This document shows positions 42,446 to 51,499 of a DNA stretch of 64,000 nucleotides, piece by piece. This DNA comes from CAWCWN01 sp963799245 (GTDB taxonomy: Bacteria; Chloroflexota; Ktedonobacteria; Ktedonobacterales; Ktedonobacteraceae). The notes under the pieces were generated by a model, which had not been told where the DNA came from, did no database searches, and saw only the letters and a list, made by a program, of their open reading frames with translations. The position numbers and the translations under genes were made by a program. The stretch lies in contig CAWCWN010000003.1 of the NCBI GenBank assembly GCA_963799245.1, positions 1,054,001 through 1,118,000 on the forward strand, read 5' to 3'. The first letter of the stretch is position 1, and every line of letters starts with the position of its first letter.

Positions 42446-44146
42446 TTACCCCTCCACGACCTCTGTGCGCCAGACCCTCACGGCGCCATCCTCCGCACTG
42501 TTGGCCAGGAGGCCGTTGGCCCCAAAAACAACGCCGTAGATCTCTATGCGGTGGTTGATCGTCTGGAGTTCGCGGCCCTGCTGCACGTCCCACAGGCGCA
42601 GCGAGCCGTCCTCGGAGCCCGAGACCAGCAGGCGGCCATCAGCGGAGAAATCTACCGTCCAGACCGCTCCATCGTGGCCGATGAGCGTCTGGAGAATCTG
42701 TCCATTGCTGGTATTCCAAAGACAGATGGCGCCGTCAGCCGAACAGGAGGCCAGTAGCGTCCCGGCGGGAGACCAGGCCACCCCATAGACGATATCGCTA
42801 TAGCGTAACTTGCGCTGCAGCGTTCCACTTATCACATCCCACAGGCAGATGGTTTTATCAAATGAACACGAAGCCAGGTAGTGGCTGCCGTAGGAGAAAT
42901 CAACTCCGACGACGACGTTGTGGTGCCCTTGCAGCACCTGGCGCGTCTCGCCCGTAGCTGGCTGCCAGATGCGCACGGTTTCATCGTTGGAGCAGGAGGC
43001 CAGCATCGTGTTATCAGGCGAGTAGGCTACAGTCCAGACTGCGCTGCTATGACCCTCAAGAATTGCCGCAGGTCGTCCTGTTCTGGCATTCCACAGGCGC
43101 ACAGTTTTGTCTTCGGAGCAAGACGCGAGAGTTGCGCCATCGGGCGCTATATCTACGCCCATTACGGCGCCTTCGTGGCCTTTGAGCGTATGCAACAGGG
43201 TCCCAGACTCGGTGGACCAGAGGCGTACCGTCATATCTTCCCCACAGGAGGCTATACGTGCGCCATCTGGCGAGAAGACCACATCATCGACATGCCCGCG
43301 ATGCCCGCTCAGGATGTGCAAGGGCGTAATCTCGACGCCTGCGATACGCCGGCCCTTGCTCAGGGTCTGCGGTGCGGCGGCGATTTTCCATTCCGCCCAT
43401 TCGAGCAAAACCATTGAGCCGCGCTCATAGCCAAATTTTTGCGGATACTGCGGCTCTTCTGCGTTCATGCTTTCATCAAGGTAATCGTAGAGCGTCCCCA
43501 GGGTAATGCGCCCGCTGCGCGGATTGGCGGCCTCGCCTTCCAGGGCGTTCAAGAGGTGCGTCATAAATACGCCATGACCTTGCTGCATCTGCTGCAAGGA
43601 GACCTCATCCGGGCGTTGCGAGCCAAGGATAACCCGGCCACGGCTGCGTGGTAGATCAAGCAGGGACTGGCCAAATAAAAAACTGATATCTGCGCTGTGC
43701 TTTTGCTGTCGCCAACCCGGACCCGCCAGGGACACATCCAGGATGGTGAGAATATTGGCTGCCTTGGAAGCATAGAGAAAGTGATCGACAAAGGTTGGCA
43801 GATGCAGGCCGGTGACGGGTCGCTCGGCCCGGGTCGTGTGCAAGGCCAGATAGCCATCACCTGTTGCGGCATCAAGGAAGGCATGGCCCGCGAAATAATA
43901 GAGCAGCATGTCATCCGGCTGCGCCCGCACCAGGCAGAGTTCACGCAGCTGGCCTTCGATCTCATCGCGCGTGGCCGCCTCAGCGTCAAGATAGACCACA
44001 TCTTCAGACCTCCAACCGCCGCGCTCAGGGTCTATCAACAGCTCATACAGAGCTTTAGCGTCGGCCTGGGCGAAGGGCAGGGGAATAAATTGCCTTGTGT
44101 CACTGTAATGATCTATGCCGACAATAAGCGCAAAGCGATGTTCCAC
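42446..44146 (-). CDS. Caspase-fold (peptidase C14-like) protein with seven WD40 repeats
   Basis: Residues 1-230 have a caspase-like fold: LIVGIDHYSD, the dyad His at His88 in YYFAGHAF, and ILTILDVSLAG, where Ser139 stands in place of the catalytic Cys of LDxCxxG. The enzyme is therefore probably inactive or altered. Residues 270-566 hold seven WD40 repeats (GHxxxVxxVxFSPDG...VRLW), forming one beta-propeller. Such fusions in filamentous or multicellular-like bacteria are linked to regulated death or signalling scaffolds. The GTG start follows GAGGTAGG. It is divergent from ftsH. Confidence 0.87.
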   Translation of the reverse strand: MEHRFALIVGIDHYSDTRQFIPLPFAQADAKALYELLIDPERGGWRSEDVVYLDAEAATRDEIEGQLRELCLVRAQPDDMLLYYFAGHAFLDAATGDGYLALHTTRAERPVTGLHLPTFVDHFLYASKAANILTILDVSLAGPGWRQQKHSADISFLFGQSLLDLPRSRGRVILGSQRPDEVSLQQMQQGHGVFMTHLLNALEGEAANPRSGRITLGTLYDYLDESMNAEEPQYPQKFGYERGSMVLLEWAEWKIAAAPQTLSKGRRIAGVEITPLHILSGHRGHVDDVVFSPDGARIASCGEDMTVRLWSTESGTLLHTLKGHEGAVMGVDIAPDGATLASCSEDKTVRLWNARTGRPAAILEGHSSAVWTVAYSPDNTMLASCSNDETVRIWQPATGETRQVLQGHHNVVVGVDFSYGSHYLASCSFDKTICLWDVISGTLQRKLRYSDIVYGVAWSPAGTLLASCSADGAICLWNTSNGQILQTLIGHDGAVWTVDFSADGRLLVSGSEDGSLRLWDVQQGRELQTINHRIEIYGVVFGANGLLANSAEDGAVRVWRTEVVEG

Positions 44147-44559
44147 GGCCTACCTACCTCATTAACGCTGTAGAATATGACGACAATCCATGTTCTCTGA
44201 TTATACTACGCCGCAGTCTAGCTTGGGAAATGGCTGTAGGCGCTTTGCAAATCGAAAGCAGCTGTTGTATGTCTGGCGATCTCTAGAAAAGAGTGCTAAT
44301 CAGCGTAACTTTTCGCAATCTGAAACGTATTTGTATCGTATTACAAGTAACACTACTATTTCTGACGCGAACTATCGCCGCGGTCTAACACGCTAAGAAC
44401 AGAAGCAACTCTCAGAGAAGGTAGACGAAACGTACTTTGTGGGTGTATGATCAATATAATATCTTTAGGAATACATCGAGACTGAGAATTTGCCAGCAGG
44501 GAGTAGCAGCCATGCTTGCCAAAGACCCGGTCTAATGCAGAAAGTAGGTCTGATCTTAT
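44147..44559. other. Divergent promoter region between caspase-like gene and ftsH
   Basis: No gene is supported. A TATAAT hexamer at 44455-44460 could be the -10 box for the rightward ftsH transcript, with no good -35 match. Short open frames here have no coding character. Confidence 0.4.
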
Positions 44560-46545
44560 ATGGATGCTCAGGCTGTATATATGTTCCAGCGCAACCCCAA
44601 TGAAACGGGGCCAGGCGGTTCAGCACGCCCCAACGATGGCTCCAATGGCAATAACCCCAGGGGGCGAGGCACAACATCGCTTATCCTGCGCACGCTACTC
44701 ATCTTCATCGTTTTTCTCCTGGGCTGGGGGCTCTTCCAATACATCACCACCGGTTCCAGTGGAAGCGCGCAGGATACGATTGATGTTCCCTACAGCACCT
44801 TCATCCAGCAGGTCCAGAATAACAACGTCAAGGACGTGGTTTTCCAGGGCCAGGATGCGACTGGCGATTTTTATAATGCCATCAGCGTGCCGAGCAGTAA
44901 CAATGGCAACCCATCGAATCACTTTCACTTTACGCAATTGCCGAATGGCGATCCAACCCTTGTGCCCTTGCTGAACCAGCATCATGTGAGCTACCAGGCA
45001 AAACCAGCGGGTGACAATAACGTGGTATTGAATCTCCTGCTTAACCTATTGCCCTGGGTCCTGGTCATCGGTGTCTTCATCTTTATTGCTCGCAGGGCCA
45101 CACAAAGCCAGCAGAACATCTTTAGCTTTGGCAAGAGCAAGGCAAAAGTGGTGATGGAAGATAGACCTTCTACGACCTTCGCCGATGTAGCGGGCGTTGA
45201 TGAGGCAAAAAACGACCTTGTAGAGGTGGTTGAATTCCTCAAAACGCCACAGAAGTTCCAACGGCTGGGCGGCAAAATACCGCGCGGCGTCTTGCTGGTG
45301 GGCCCTCCTGGAACCGGTAAAACGCTGCTGGCGCGAGCCGTGGCCGGAGAGGCCAGCGTCCCGTTCTTCTCCATAAGCGGCTCAGAATTTGTCGAAGTGC
45401 TGGTCGGTGTTGGTGCTAGCCGCGTCCGCGATCTCTTCGACCAGGCCAAGAAGGCCTCGCCCAGCATCATCTTTATCGATGAGATCGATGCGGTGGGTCG
45501 CCAGCGTGGTTCAAGCATCAACAGCAATGATGAGCGCGAGCAGACGCTGAACCAATTGCTGGTCGAAATGGACGGTTTTGATGCGCGCCAGGCGGTTGTA
45601 GTCATTGCCGCCACCAATCGTCCCGATGGGCTGGATAAAGCCCTGCTGCGTCCAGGCCGTTTTGACCGCCGCGTCACGGTGGAACGCCCCGATTGGAATG
45701 GTCGCCTGGCCATCCTCAAGATTCATACGCGTGATGTGCCGCTGGCGAGGGATGTCGATCTGATTACCATCGCGCGTGCCACACCTGGTATGGTAGGTGC
45801 TGACCTGGCGAACCTGGTGAATGAGGCCGCCCTGCTGGCGGCACGACGTAACCTTGACGCGGTGACACAGAACTGCTTCGACGAGGCCCTGGACAAGATC
45901 CTGATCGGCGCCGAGCGCCCGTCTGATCCTCTCGGAAGAGGACCTGAACGTCGTTGCCTATCACGAAAGTGGTCATGCCCTGACAGGCCTTTTGCAGGAA
46001 AATGTTGACCCTGTGACCAAGGTCACGATCGTACCCCGTGGGCAGGCCCTGGGCGTGACACAGTACACGCCGCTTGATGATCGTTACAACTACTCACAGG
46101 AGTATCTGGAGGCGCAGCTGGTCACGGCGCTTGGCGGTCGTGCAGCCGAAGAGGTAGCCATCGGGCGCATTACCACGGGAGCGGAGAACGACCTGCAGCG
46201 TGTAACGGGCATTGCCCGCCAGATGGTTGCCCGCTGGGGTATGAGCGAGCGGCTCGGCACCATCTCTTTTAGTGAGCGTGAAGATCCCTTCGCTGGTACA
46301 TCCCTGGCCACTGGCTCGCGCGAGTACAGTGAGAAGACGGCCAGCGATTATTGACGAAGAGGTCGACCGCATCGTGAAAATGGGCCTACACCCGCGCCGT
46401 TTCTTTGCTGACCGAGCATCGTGAAACTCTGGACCGGCTCGCGCGCGCCCTGCGCCTGCATGAAACGATTGACGCCAAGCAGCTGCGTGAGATAATGATC
46501 GAGACAGGCGCGATCAACGCCGCGCCCGTGGCATACCAGGGATAA
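44560..46545 (+). pseudogene. ftsH: FtsH-type AAA/M41 protease with three 1-base frameshifts
   Basis: The N-terminal part is intact: two transmembrane helices around an outer domain, Walker A GPPGTGKT at 248-255, Walker B IIFIDEIDAV, and ATNRPDGLDKALLRPGRFDR. At about 45922 an extra T shifts the frame before the protease domain. The zinc motif HESGH (45962-45976) and the rest (VTALGGRAAEEVAIGRITTG) lie in the second frame. Further +1 slips at about 46346 and 46383 are needed to reach the normal C-terminus (LLTEHRETLDRLARAL) and its stop. As written the product ends before the zinc site. FtsH is often multi-copy in this group, so loss may be tolerated. Indel errors are the alternative. Confidence 0.8.
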
Positions 46546-46614
46546 AATGATACAAGTGCCGCCATAGCCGTCACGTCACGAGGGGGCCATCACTGTAAAA
46601 CGGCTTCTTCTCAC

Positions 46615-49047
46615 TCAGTCTTTAAGCAGCGACTGCAGGGTCTCGCGAAGAGTTTCCGGGGTGCAGGGTTTGGTGAGATAGGCATGTGCCCCCAATTCAT
46701 AAGCCCGTTCTTTGTGCTTTTCAGAGGAGCGGGAGGTCAACATTACGATTTTAAGCGCAGCGAGTTCGGGATGGACGCGCAGCATGCTCAGTAGATCGTA
46801 GCCATTAAGATTAGGCATCTCCAGATCTAGCACCAGTGCCACCGGCGCCGTCACTGGCGCATGAGGATGAGAGGGCCGAGAGGTAAGCAATAGCTCCAAT
46901 GCCTCCATGCCATCGCGCGCCTCCATCACACGATAACCCGCGGGCTGAAGCGTCTGCTGCAGTGAGCGCCTGATATAGACGGAATCATCTGCAATTAAAA
47001 CCGTCGGCTGCGCCTGTTCAAAGTCGGCGGCCCCGCCTTCACGCGCGGGCACATCCCTCTGTCGCACGCGTTGATGCCGCTCATAGAACCTGAGTAATTC
47101 AAATACGTCTACCAGGAGCAGGACGTTACCCATGCCATCGACAGCCGCGCCGGCGATGCCCGGCCGGCGTATATGCGCAGCGAGTGGCTTTACTACCAGC
47201 TCAACATTACCCAGCACCTCATCAACCTGTATCATCGCCTGCAACGAGCCAGGTTGCAGCACCAGCACGCGCGGTACATCTCCCTTTGTACCCTGGTCCT
47301 CGCCCCAGCCGAGCAGGCCGCCTAGCGCGGGCGCGGGTGGCTCAGCCTGGCGCAGACCATAATCAATGCGCTGAATTTGTGAGAATGGCACTAACAGCTG
47401 ATAATTGCCCACACGCACGAGCAAGCTCTGTACTGCCCCCTGTGAACGGGGGACGCGCATATGAAAACTGATGCCACCTTCCACGTTTCGATCTACTGTC
47501 ATAGAGCCATGCAGGCTGCGCAAGGCAGCCTGCATCTCCTCGATCGCTCCGCCACCCACCGCCAATGAGAAGCCTAGCTCGATGGTTACTTCATTGCCAA
47601 CGGGCCGCACGTAAAACCAGGCGCGATCGACAACCGCGGCGCTCTCCTCGACCGTGTGCGCTGTTTCAAAACGGCTGGCCAGGCAGGTACGTACGAGTTG
47701 CAGCAAAGGCCGCTTTAGCTCTTCCAGGACATCCTGGTCAATCTCAGTTGTCTCGCCCTCAACAACGAACTGTATCTCTCGCCGCTGGGCGCTGGCACTC
47801 ATGCTGATAGCGCGCTCGATACGGGTAAGTAACGTGCTTACCGGATTTAGCCTGAGCAAAAGGGTATCGTTACGCACATTATGCGCCTGGTCTACATGCT
47901 GGCTTGTAAGGCGGTGAAGTTTATCAATAGCCAGGCGCAACTGTGCTGATGCCGTAGCAACATCGTCAATAGCTTCATTGAAGGCATGTAGCAGGACGTC
48001 ATTTGCGGTGTAGTGATCCATCTCCAACGCATCCCACTGCCAGCTCTGGCTGGCCGGCAAGGGACGAGTTGTCTGCCTGCTCTTGCGGGAATAGCTCCCA
48101 TTGTGCTGGATCGACTCGCGCAGAATTCGCGCAACCAGTGAGGAGGTAGGACGTTCATCATCCCCCTTGCCGCTCTCCCTGTTAGCAACTATCTGCGTGG
48201 CGATAGTCGTGGACAAACTGGCCTCTAGCTGGCGTAAGCGCGCCTGCGCTGACTGTAAATCCTGCAGGGCTTTTTCAACCTCGGCCTGGGCGTTTTGCAG
48301 GGGCGCGCTCAGCTCTGCCAGGTGCTGGCTATGGAGCGCCAGTCGCTCTAAACGACGCACATCGATGCGCGCAATAGGTGCGGCGGCAGGATGCTCCTGC
48401 AGGTTTTTTAGGCCTCCCGTGACAGAGCTTCCCTCTTCTTCTTCTTCTTCTAAAGCTTTGAATGCTATGCGTACAGGCTCATCGACAGAAGATGTTTGCG
48501 CGCAGGGCATTTCAAGCTGAAGGGCCTTAAATTCCTCCTCAAGCTCATTGAGAGGAGTAGCACTTTCCTGGCCATAGGTCACAAGGCTCTTTAGGGTCAA
48601 TTCCAACGCATGCACTGCTCGAGCCAGGGCATGCAAAGCGCTGGCGGGCGCTAAAGATCCGTCCGCTACGAAACCGATCAATTCCTCGATATGGAGAGCT
48701 ATACTCGCCATAACCCCGCAGCCGACGGCGCCGGCTGTGCCCTTAACCTTATGAGCGGCGCGTTGTAGCACCTGCAAACTACTTCCATCCCGGTGCTCTT
48801 GCGCATCTCGCTTGTGCAGAGCCCGAATCATCGCAGTCAAATCTTCGTTGACCTCTGCAACAAAAAGGGCGAGCATGTCGTCTGGAGAAAGAATTTCCTG
48901 CTCGGCCAGGACCGGGGCGGGCTCGTCAGCAGGTGTCGCAGGGGAGACGTCTGCTTGCTCCCAGTTTGCTATATCCATCGCGTCGAAGGCCTGCAAGATC
49001 GCCAGGTCTTCGTCAGACAGTTCATTTTGTTTCAAACTATCATCCAT
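46615..49047 (-). CDS. CheA-like hybrid protein (Hpt, degenerate kinase core, CheW-like, REC)
   Basis: The 810-residue protein has an Hpt domain with phosphorylatable His99 in AAHKVKGTAG and a CheA-like dimerisation/ATPase region at about 330-540. A CheW-like regulatory domain (about 545-675) and a C-terminal receiver (about 693-810; ADDSV, VLDLEMPN, YLTKPC) follow. The ATPase region keeps the frame LVRTCLASR but lacks the Asn of the N-box (LVRNAxDHG in CheA), and no DxGxG boxes can be found. It is probably a phosphorelay scaffold rather than a kinase. It overlaps the CheW gene by 8 bases. Confidence 0.82.
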   Translation of the reverse strand: MDDSLKQNELSDEDLAILQAFDAMDIANWEQADVSPATPADEPAPVLAEQEILSPDDMLALFVAEVNEDLTAMIRALHKRDAQEHRDGSSLQVLQRAAHKVKGTAGAVGCGVMASIALHIEELIGFVADGSLAPASALHALARAVHALELTLKSLVTYGQESATPLNELEEEFKALQLEMPCAQTSSVDEPVRIAFKALEEEEEEGSSVTGGLKNLQEHPAAAPIARIDVRRLERLALHSQHLAELSAPLQNAQAEVEKALQDLQSAQARLRQLEASLSTTIATQIVANRESGKGDDERPTSSLVARILRESIQHNGSYSRKSRQTTRPLPASQSWQWDALEMDHYTANDVLLHAFNEAIDDVATASAQLRLAIDKLHRLTSQHVDQAHNVRNDTLLLRLNPVSTLLTRIERAISMSASAQRREIQFVVEGETTEIDQDVLEELKRPLLQLVRTCLASRFETAHTVEESAAVVDRAWFYVRPVGNEVTIELGFSLAVGGGAIEEMQAALRSLHGSMTVDRNVEGGISFHMRVPRSQGAVQSLLVRVGNYQLLVPFSQIQRIDYGLRQAEPPAPALGGLLGWGEDQGTKGDVPRVLVLQPGSLQAMIQVDEVLGNVELVVKPLAAHIRRPGIAGAAVDGMGNVLLLVDVFELLRFYERHQRVRQRDVPAREGGAADFEQAQPTVLIADDSVYIRRSLQQTLQPAGYRVMEARDGMEALELLLTSRPSHPHAPVTAPVALVLDLEMPNLNGYDLLSMLRVHPELAALKIVMLTSRSSEKHKERAYELGAHAYLTKPCTPETLRETLQSLLKD

Positions 49048-49681
49048 AGGAGGCTGCGCCCCCTATATCTTGCACTATATGCCCGAGCAGGCTATCCATA
49101 TCTAGTATGAACGACTCATCGCGCGCGCCCTTCACGCATGCAGCTCGCTCGCGCAGGCACCAGGAGTGCAGGGTCTCGTTTGTTACGTCCGCGCGAGCAG
49201 ATCCGCTATCTTCGCCCTGTGCCGCGATTACCGCTCCACTGGCAGATACGAGCAGGCCCAGGGGCAGGTCCGCATAGTTTGCTACCACGAGCATTCCTTC
49301 ATGAGGACTGGTCATAGTGTAGCCTGAGAGATACGCATTCAGATCAACGACCGCTATTACCTCGCCGCGCCAGGCTAGCACACCTTGCATCCAAATGGGC
49401 ATGGCAGGCAGCGGAGCAATACGACGAGGAGGCCGCACAATTTCATAGAGTGCCCTGAGAGGCATGAGGCACTTTCCACAGTTCAAAATACACGTTAGAT
49501 ATTCTTCAGGTGGAGCCTCAAGCGGGGCGGCGGCGGCCAACCTGCGCGCGTAAGCCCAGAATTCATCATCAGATAGCTGCTCAAGCTGGCGGCTTTGCTC
49601 CGCTGCTGAGCCAATCCCGGGTGTATCACCAGGCGATGTAGGGTCGAAAGACGTAAAAATAGCTGTGGGATAATCCTTCAT
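49040..49681 (-). CDS. CheW-like coupling protein
   Basis: This 213-residue protein has one CheW domain from about residue 60: YLTCILNCGKCLMPLRALYE, then GVLAWRGEVIAVVDLNAYL and PLGLLVSASGAV. It would couple a chemoreceptor-like input to the CheA-like protein. The first ~55 residues are extra and acidic. No receptor gene lies in the window. It overlaps the CheA-like gene start and follows the response regulator, giving an operon order similar to PilG-PilI-ChpA of twitching-type systems. Confidence 0.83.
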   Translation of the reverse strand: MKDYPTAIFTSFDPTSPGDTPGIGSAAEQSRQLEQLSDDEFWAYARRLAAAAPLEAPPEEYLTCILNCGKCLMPLRALYEIVRPPRRIAPLPAMPIWMQGVLAWRGEVIAVVDLNAYLSGYTMTSPHEGMLVVANYADLPLGLLVSASGAVIAAQGEDSGSARADVTNETLHSWCLRERAACVKGARDESFILDMDSLLGHIVQDIGGAASYG

Positions 49682-49713
49682 TTACGTTAAAATAAGTACC
49701 CTGCCAAATTGCT

Positions 49714-50106
49714 CTAAGAATACGTGGGCACTCCCAGGTGGGTATGTAGAACGGACATAATATCCTGAGTTCTAAACGGCTTGGTAATATAGTCCTTCGC
49801 TCCCGCGAGGCGACCTTTGAGGCGATCTATGACGCCATCGCGGCTGGTAAGCATTACGATAGTCGTGCTACTGAACTGAGGTTTTGTTCTCAAACGCCGG
49901 GCGAACTCGTAACCATCCATTTTGGGAAGATTGATATCGAGTATGACCAGATCAGGTATGCGCCTCAAACGCTGTTCAGTGATGGCGCGCATTGCTTCGA
50001 TGCCATCTGCAAAACTTACAGAATTGATCCCTTCACGCTTCAGGCTGGTTTCAATGATCTTGCGAACCGTGAGTGAGTCATCCACGATCATAACCAGTTT
50101 GCTCAT
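49714..50106 (-). CDS. CheY/PilG-like response regulator
   Basis: This receiver-only protein of about 130 residues has VMIVDDSLTVRKI, the phosphorylated Asp in LVILDINLPKMDG, IVMLTSRDG and the Lys in DYITKPFR. SLTVRKI and the short length resemble PilG/CheY. The start is taken at 50106 (second ATG) behind AGAGGAA; an ATG two codons earlier is equally possible. It is the first gene of the chemosensory-like operon and lies 32 bases before the CheW gene. Confidence 0.9.
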   Translation of the reverse strand: MSKLVMIVDDSLTVRKIIETSLKREGINSVSFADGIEAMRAITEQRLRRIPDLVILDINLPKMDGYEFARRLRTKPQFSSTTIVMLTSRDGVIDRLKGRLAGAKDYITKPFRTQDIMSVLHTHLGVPTYS

Positions 50107-50112
50107 CTGCAT

Positions 50113-50544
50113 TCCTCTTTCTCTCTATCCCACTACCACGCTGCCACCTAAACCCCTCTCCCTGATACGACAGAGGCCAGCTTTGCCCTCTACATGGGTT
50201 CGTGTAAAAAAAATAGAATCGTTTGCCTACCTCATTGTGTGGATTACTGCTTGTTTGTCTCGCTAAATATCCAGGCAGTGTGTCTCGAACTCGCCAGGAC
50301 ATTTCTCCATCCCCTCTTCATTGCGCGAGAAATTCCTGGCCCCGTATCCTACTGTAAATAGTACCATAGAGATTTACGAAGTGCAACATTATACACATAA
50401 AGATATGCTCAAAATGATTTATTGTTAAAGAAAATGTAATAAAATGCTTTGTGAGAGCGTCAGATGCGCGGCAGCTCCTGCAAAAACTTCTCCAGGGCCC
50501 TGGAGCGGTACTGGCGCGAAAAATCTAAGATATTGGCATATTCA
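50113..50544. other. Intergenic region with promoter of the chemosensory-like operon
   Basis: There is no supported gene. The stretch is A/T-rich in 50380-50450. It separates the 3' end of the kinase operon from the response regulator and must carry the latter's promoter, which I could not pin down. Confidence 0.4.
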
Positions 50545-51462
50545 TTATAAGGCGGCCTTTGTAATGCATTCTGCGCCAGGCTCCGCAATAACAACGAATC
50601 TTTCATTCAATGCCACGTCCAGCAGCATCTCTGGCAGATCTTCCTCGACCCTATGGGCGTCAAGGCGTTTTAGCCATAAAATAAACAGGCGCTCCAGCCA
50701 ACTCCGGCGCGTGTGGGGCATTAAGCGCGGCGCAATTGATGCGACTTCGGCGTCAAATATGCTACTGTCGCTAAACTCAGCAAGCAGGGCCTCTCCTAAC
50801 GCCGGCAGGGCCGTATCGATCAGGTCATCAAATACGGGACTCAAGCTAGAATTTCGCTCAAGCAGCCGTTCATCAAGCATCAGGGCATACAGAGCGAGTC
50901 CGCTTTCAACATCATTCCGGTCGATACAGGTGCTGGCCGCCGCGATGAGCTCTGACAGATCATGCGTCAGTCCCGCGGCTGAGTCCTGCAGCTGCAAGCG
51001 CGCCGCAAATGCCTCAACGCTCTGTGGCGCGACCTGGCTCTCGCGCAGGACCGCGCCGGGCTGGGGTTCCTCCGCTCGCCCGAGCTCATTCCCGGAGGGG
51101 GTGCCCCCACCCTGCCTGGGAGGCAGGTAATAAGGAGGGCCAGACGCTGCCCCCACCTCCTCTCCCACCCCTACCCCGTCCGCGGGACGGGTAACGATAA
51201 CAATATTGGCGTCGTTGCCCGGGCGACTTTCGAGTGACGGCAAGCTCGTCAGCAGTCCCTCGCCGCCGAAATCCCAATCCTCAGTTACCTCTACCTCGTC
51301 ATCATTCTCTTTGAGAGGCTCGCTATGCGCAGAGAAACTCTCCAGGATAGCACTCATCTCGGTCGATAGCGCAGGATGTCGCTCAATAAGCTCCTGCAGC
51401 AGCCGCACCAGGTGTTCCTTACTGGTAGCGTGTAGTCGCTGCTCAATTTCCGCTTTCATCAT
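50545..51462 (-). CDS. Unknown helical protein with repeat-derived insert
   Basis: The 305-residue protein is not recognised. The N-terminus (KAEIEQRLHATSKEHLVRLL) and the C-terminal ~150 residues are helical and look like a real domain. Residues about 92-125 (VGEEVGAASGPPYYLPPRQ and on) are Pro/Gly-rich and encoded by a dispersed repeat also seen at 36646. The reading frame passes through it unbroken. AAGGA precedes the ATG. It follows the sensor kinase by 37 bases and likely belongs to that operon. Confidence 0.6.
   Translation of the reverse strand: MMKAEIEQRLHATSKEHLVRLLQELIERHPALSTEMSAILESFSAHSEPLKENDDEVEVTEDWDFGGEGLLTSLPSLESRPGNDANIVIVTRPADGVGVGEEVGAASGPPYYLPPRQGGGTPSGNELGRAEEPQPGAVLRESQVAPQSVEAFAARLQLQDSAAGLTHDLSELIAAASTCIDRNDVESGLALYALMLDERLLERNSSLSPVFDDLIDTALPALGEALLAEFSDSSIFDAEVASIAPRLMPHTRRSWLERLFILWLKRLDAHRVEEDLPEMLLDVALNERFVVIAEPGAECITKAAL
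51094..51189. repeat. Dispersed repeat copy inside a coding sequence
   Basis: The core 51108-51134 (CACCCTGCCTGG then GAGGCAGGTAATAAG) matches the intergenic copy at 36646-36672 in 24 of 27 bases. Flanking C-rich sequence is unlike the surrounding gene. Limits are approximate. Confidence 0.55.
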
Positions 51463-51499
51463 GAAAATCCTTACAGTAGAGCACAGCCGGGCTATGCTC

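Noticed and set aside
45900..45990. Programmed frameshifting in ftsH
   Set aside because: No slippery heptamer or stimulatory structure is visible at 45922, and two more shifts are needed later, so decay or indel error is simpler.
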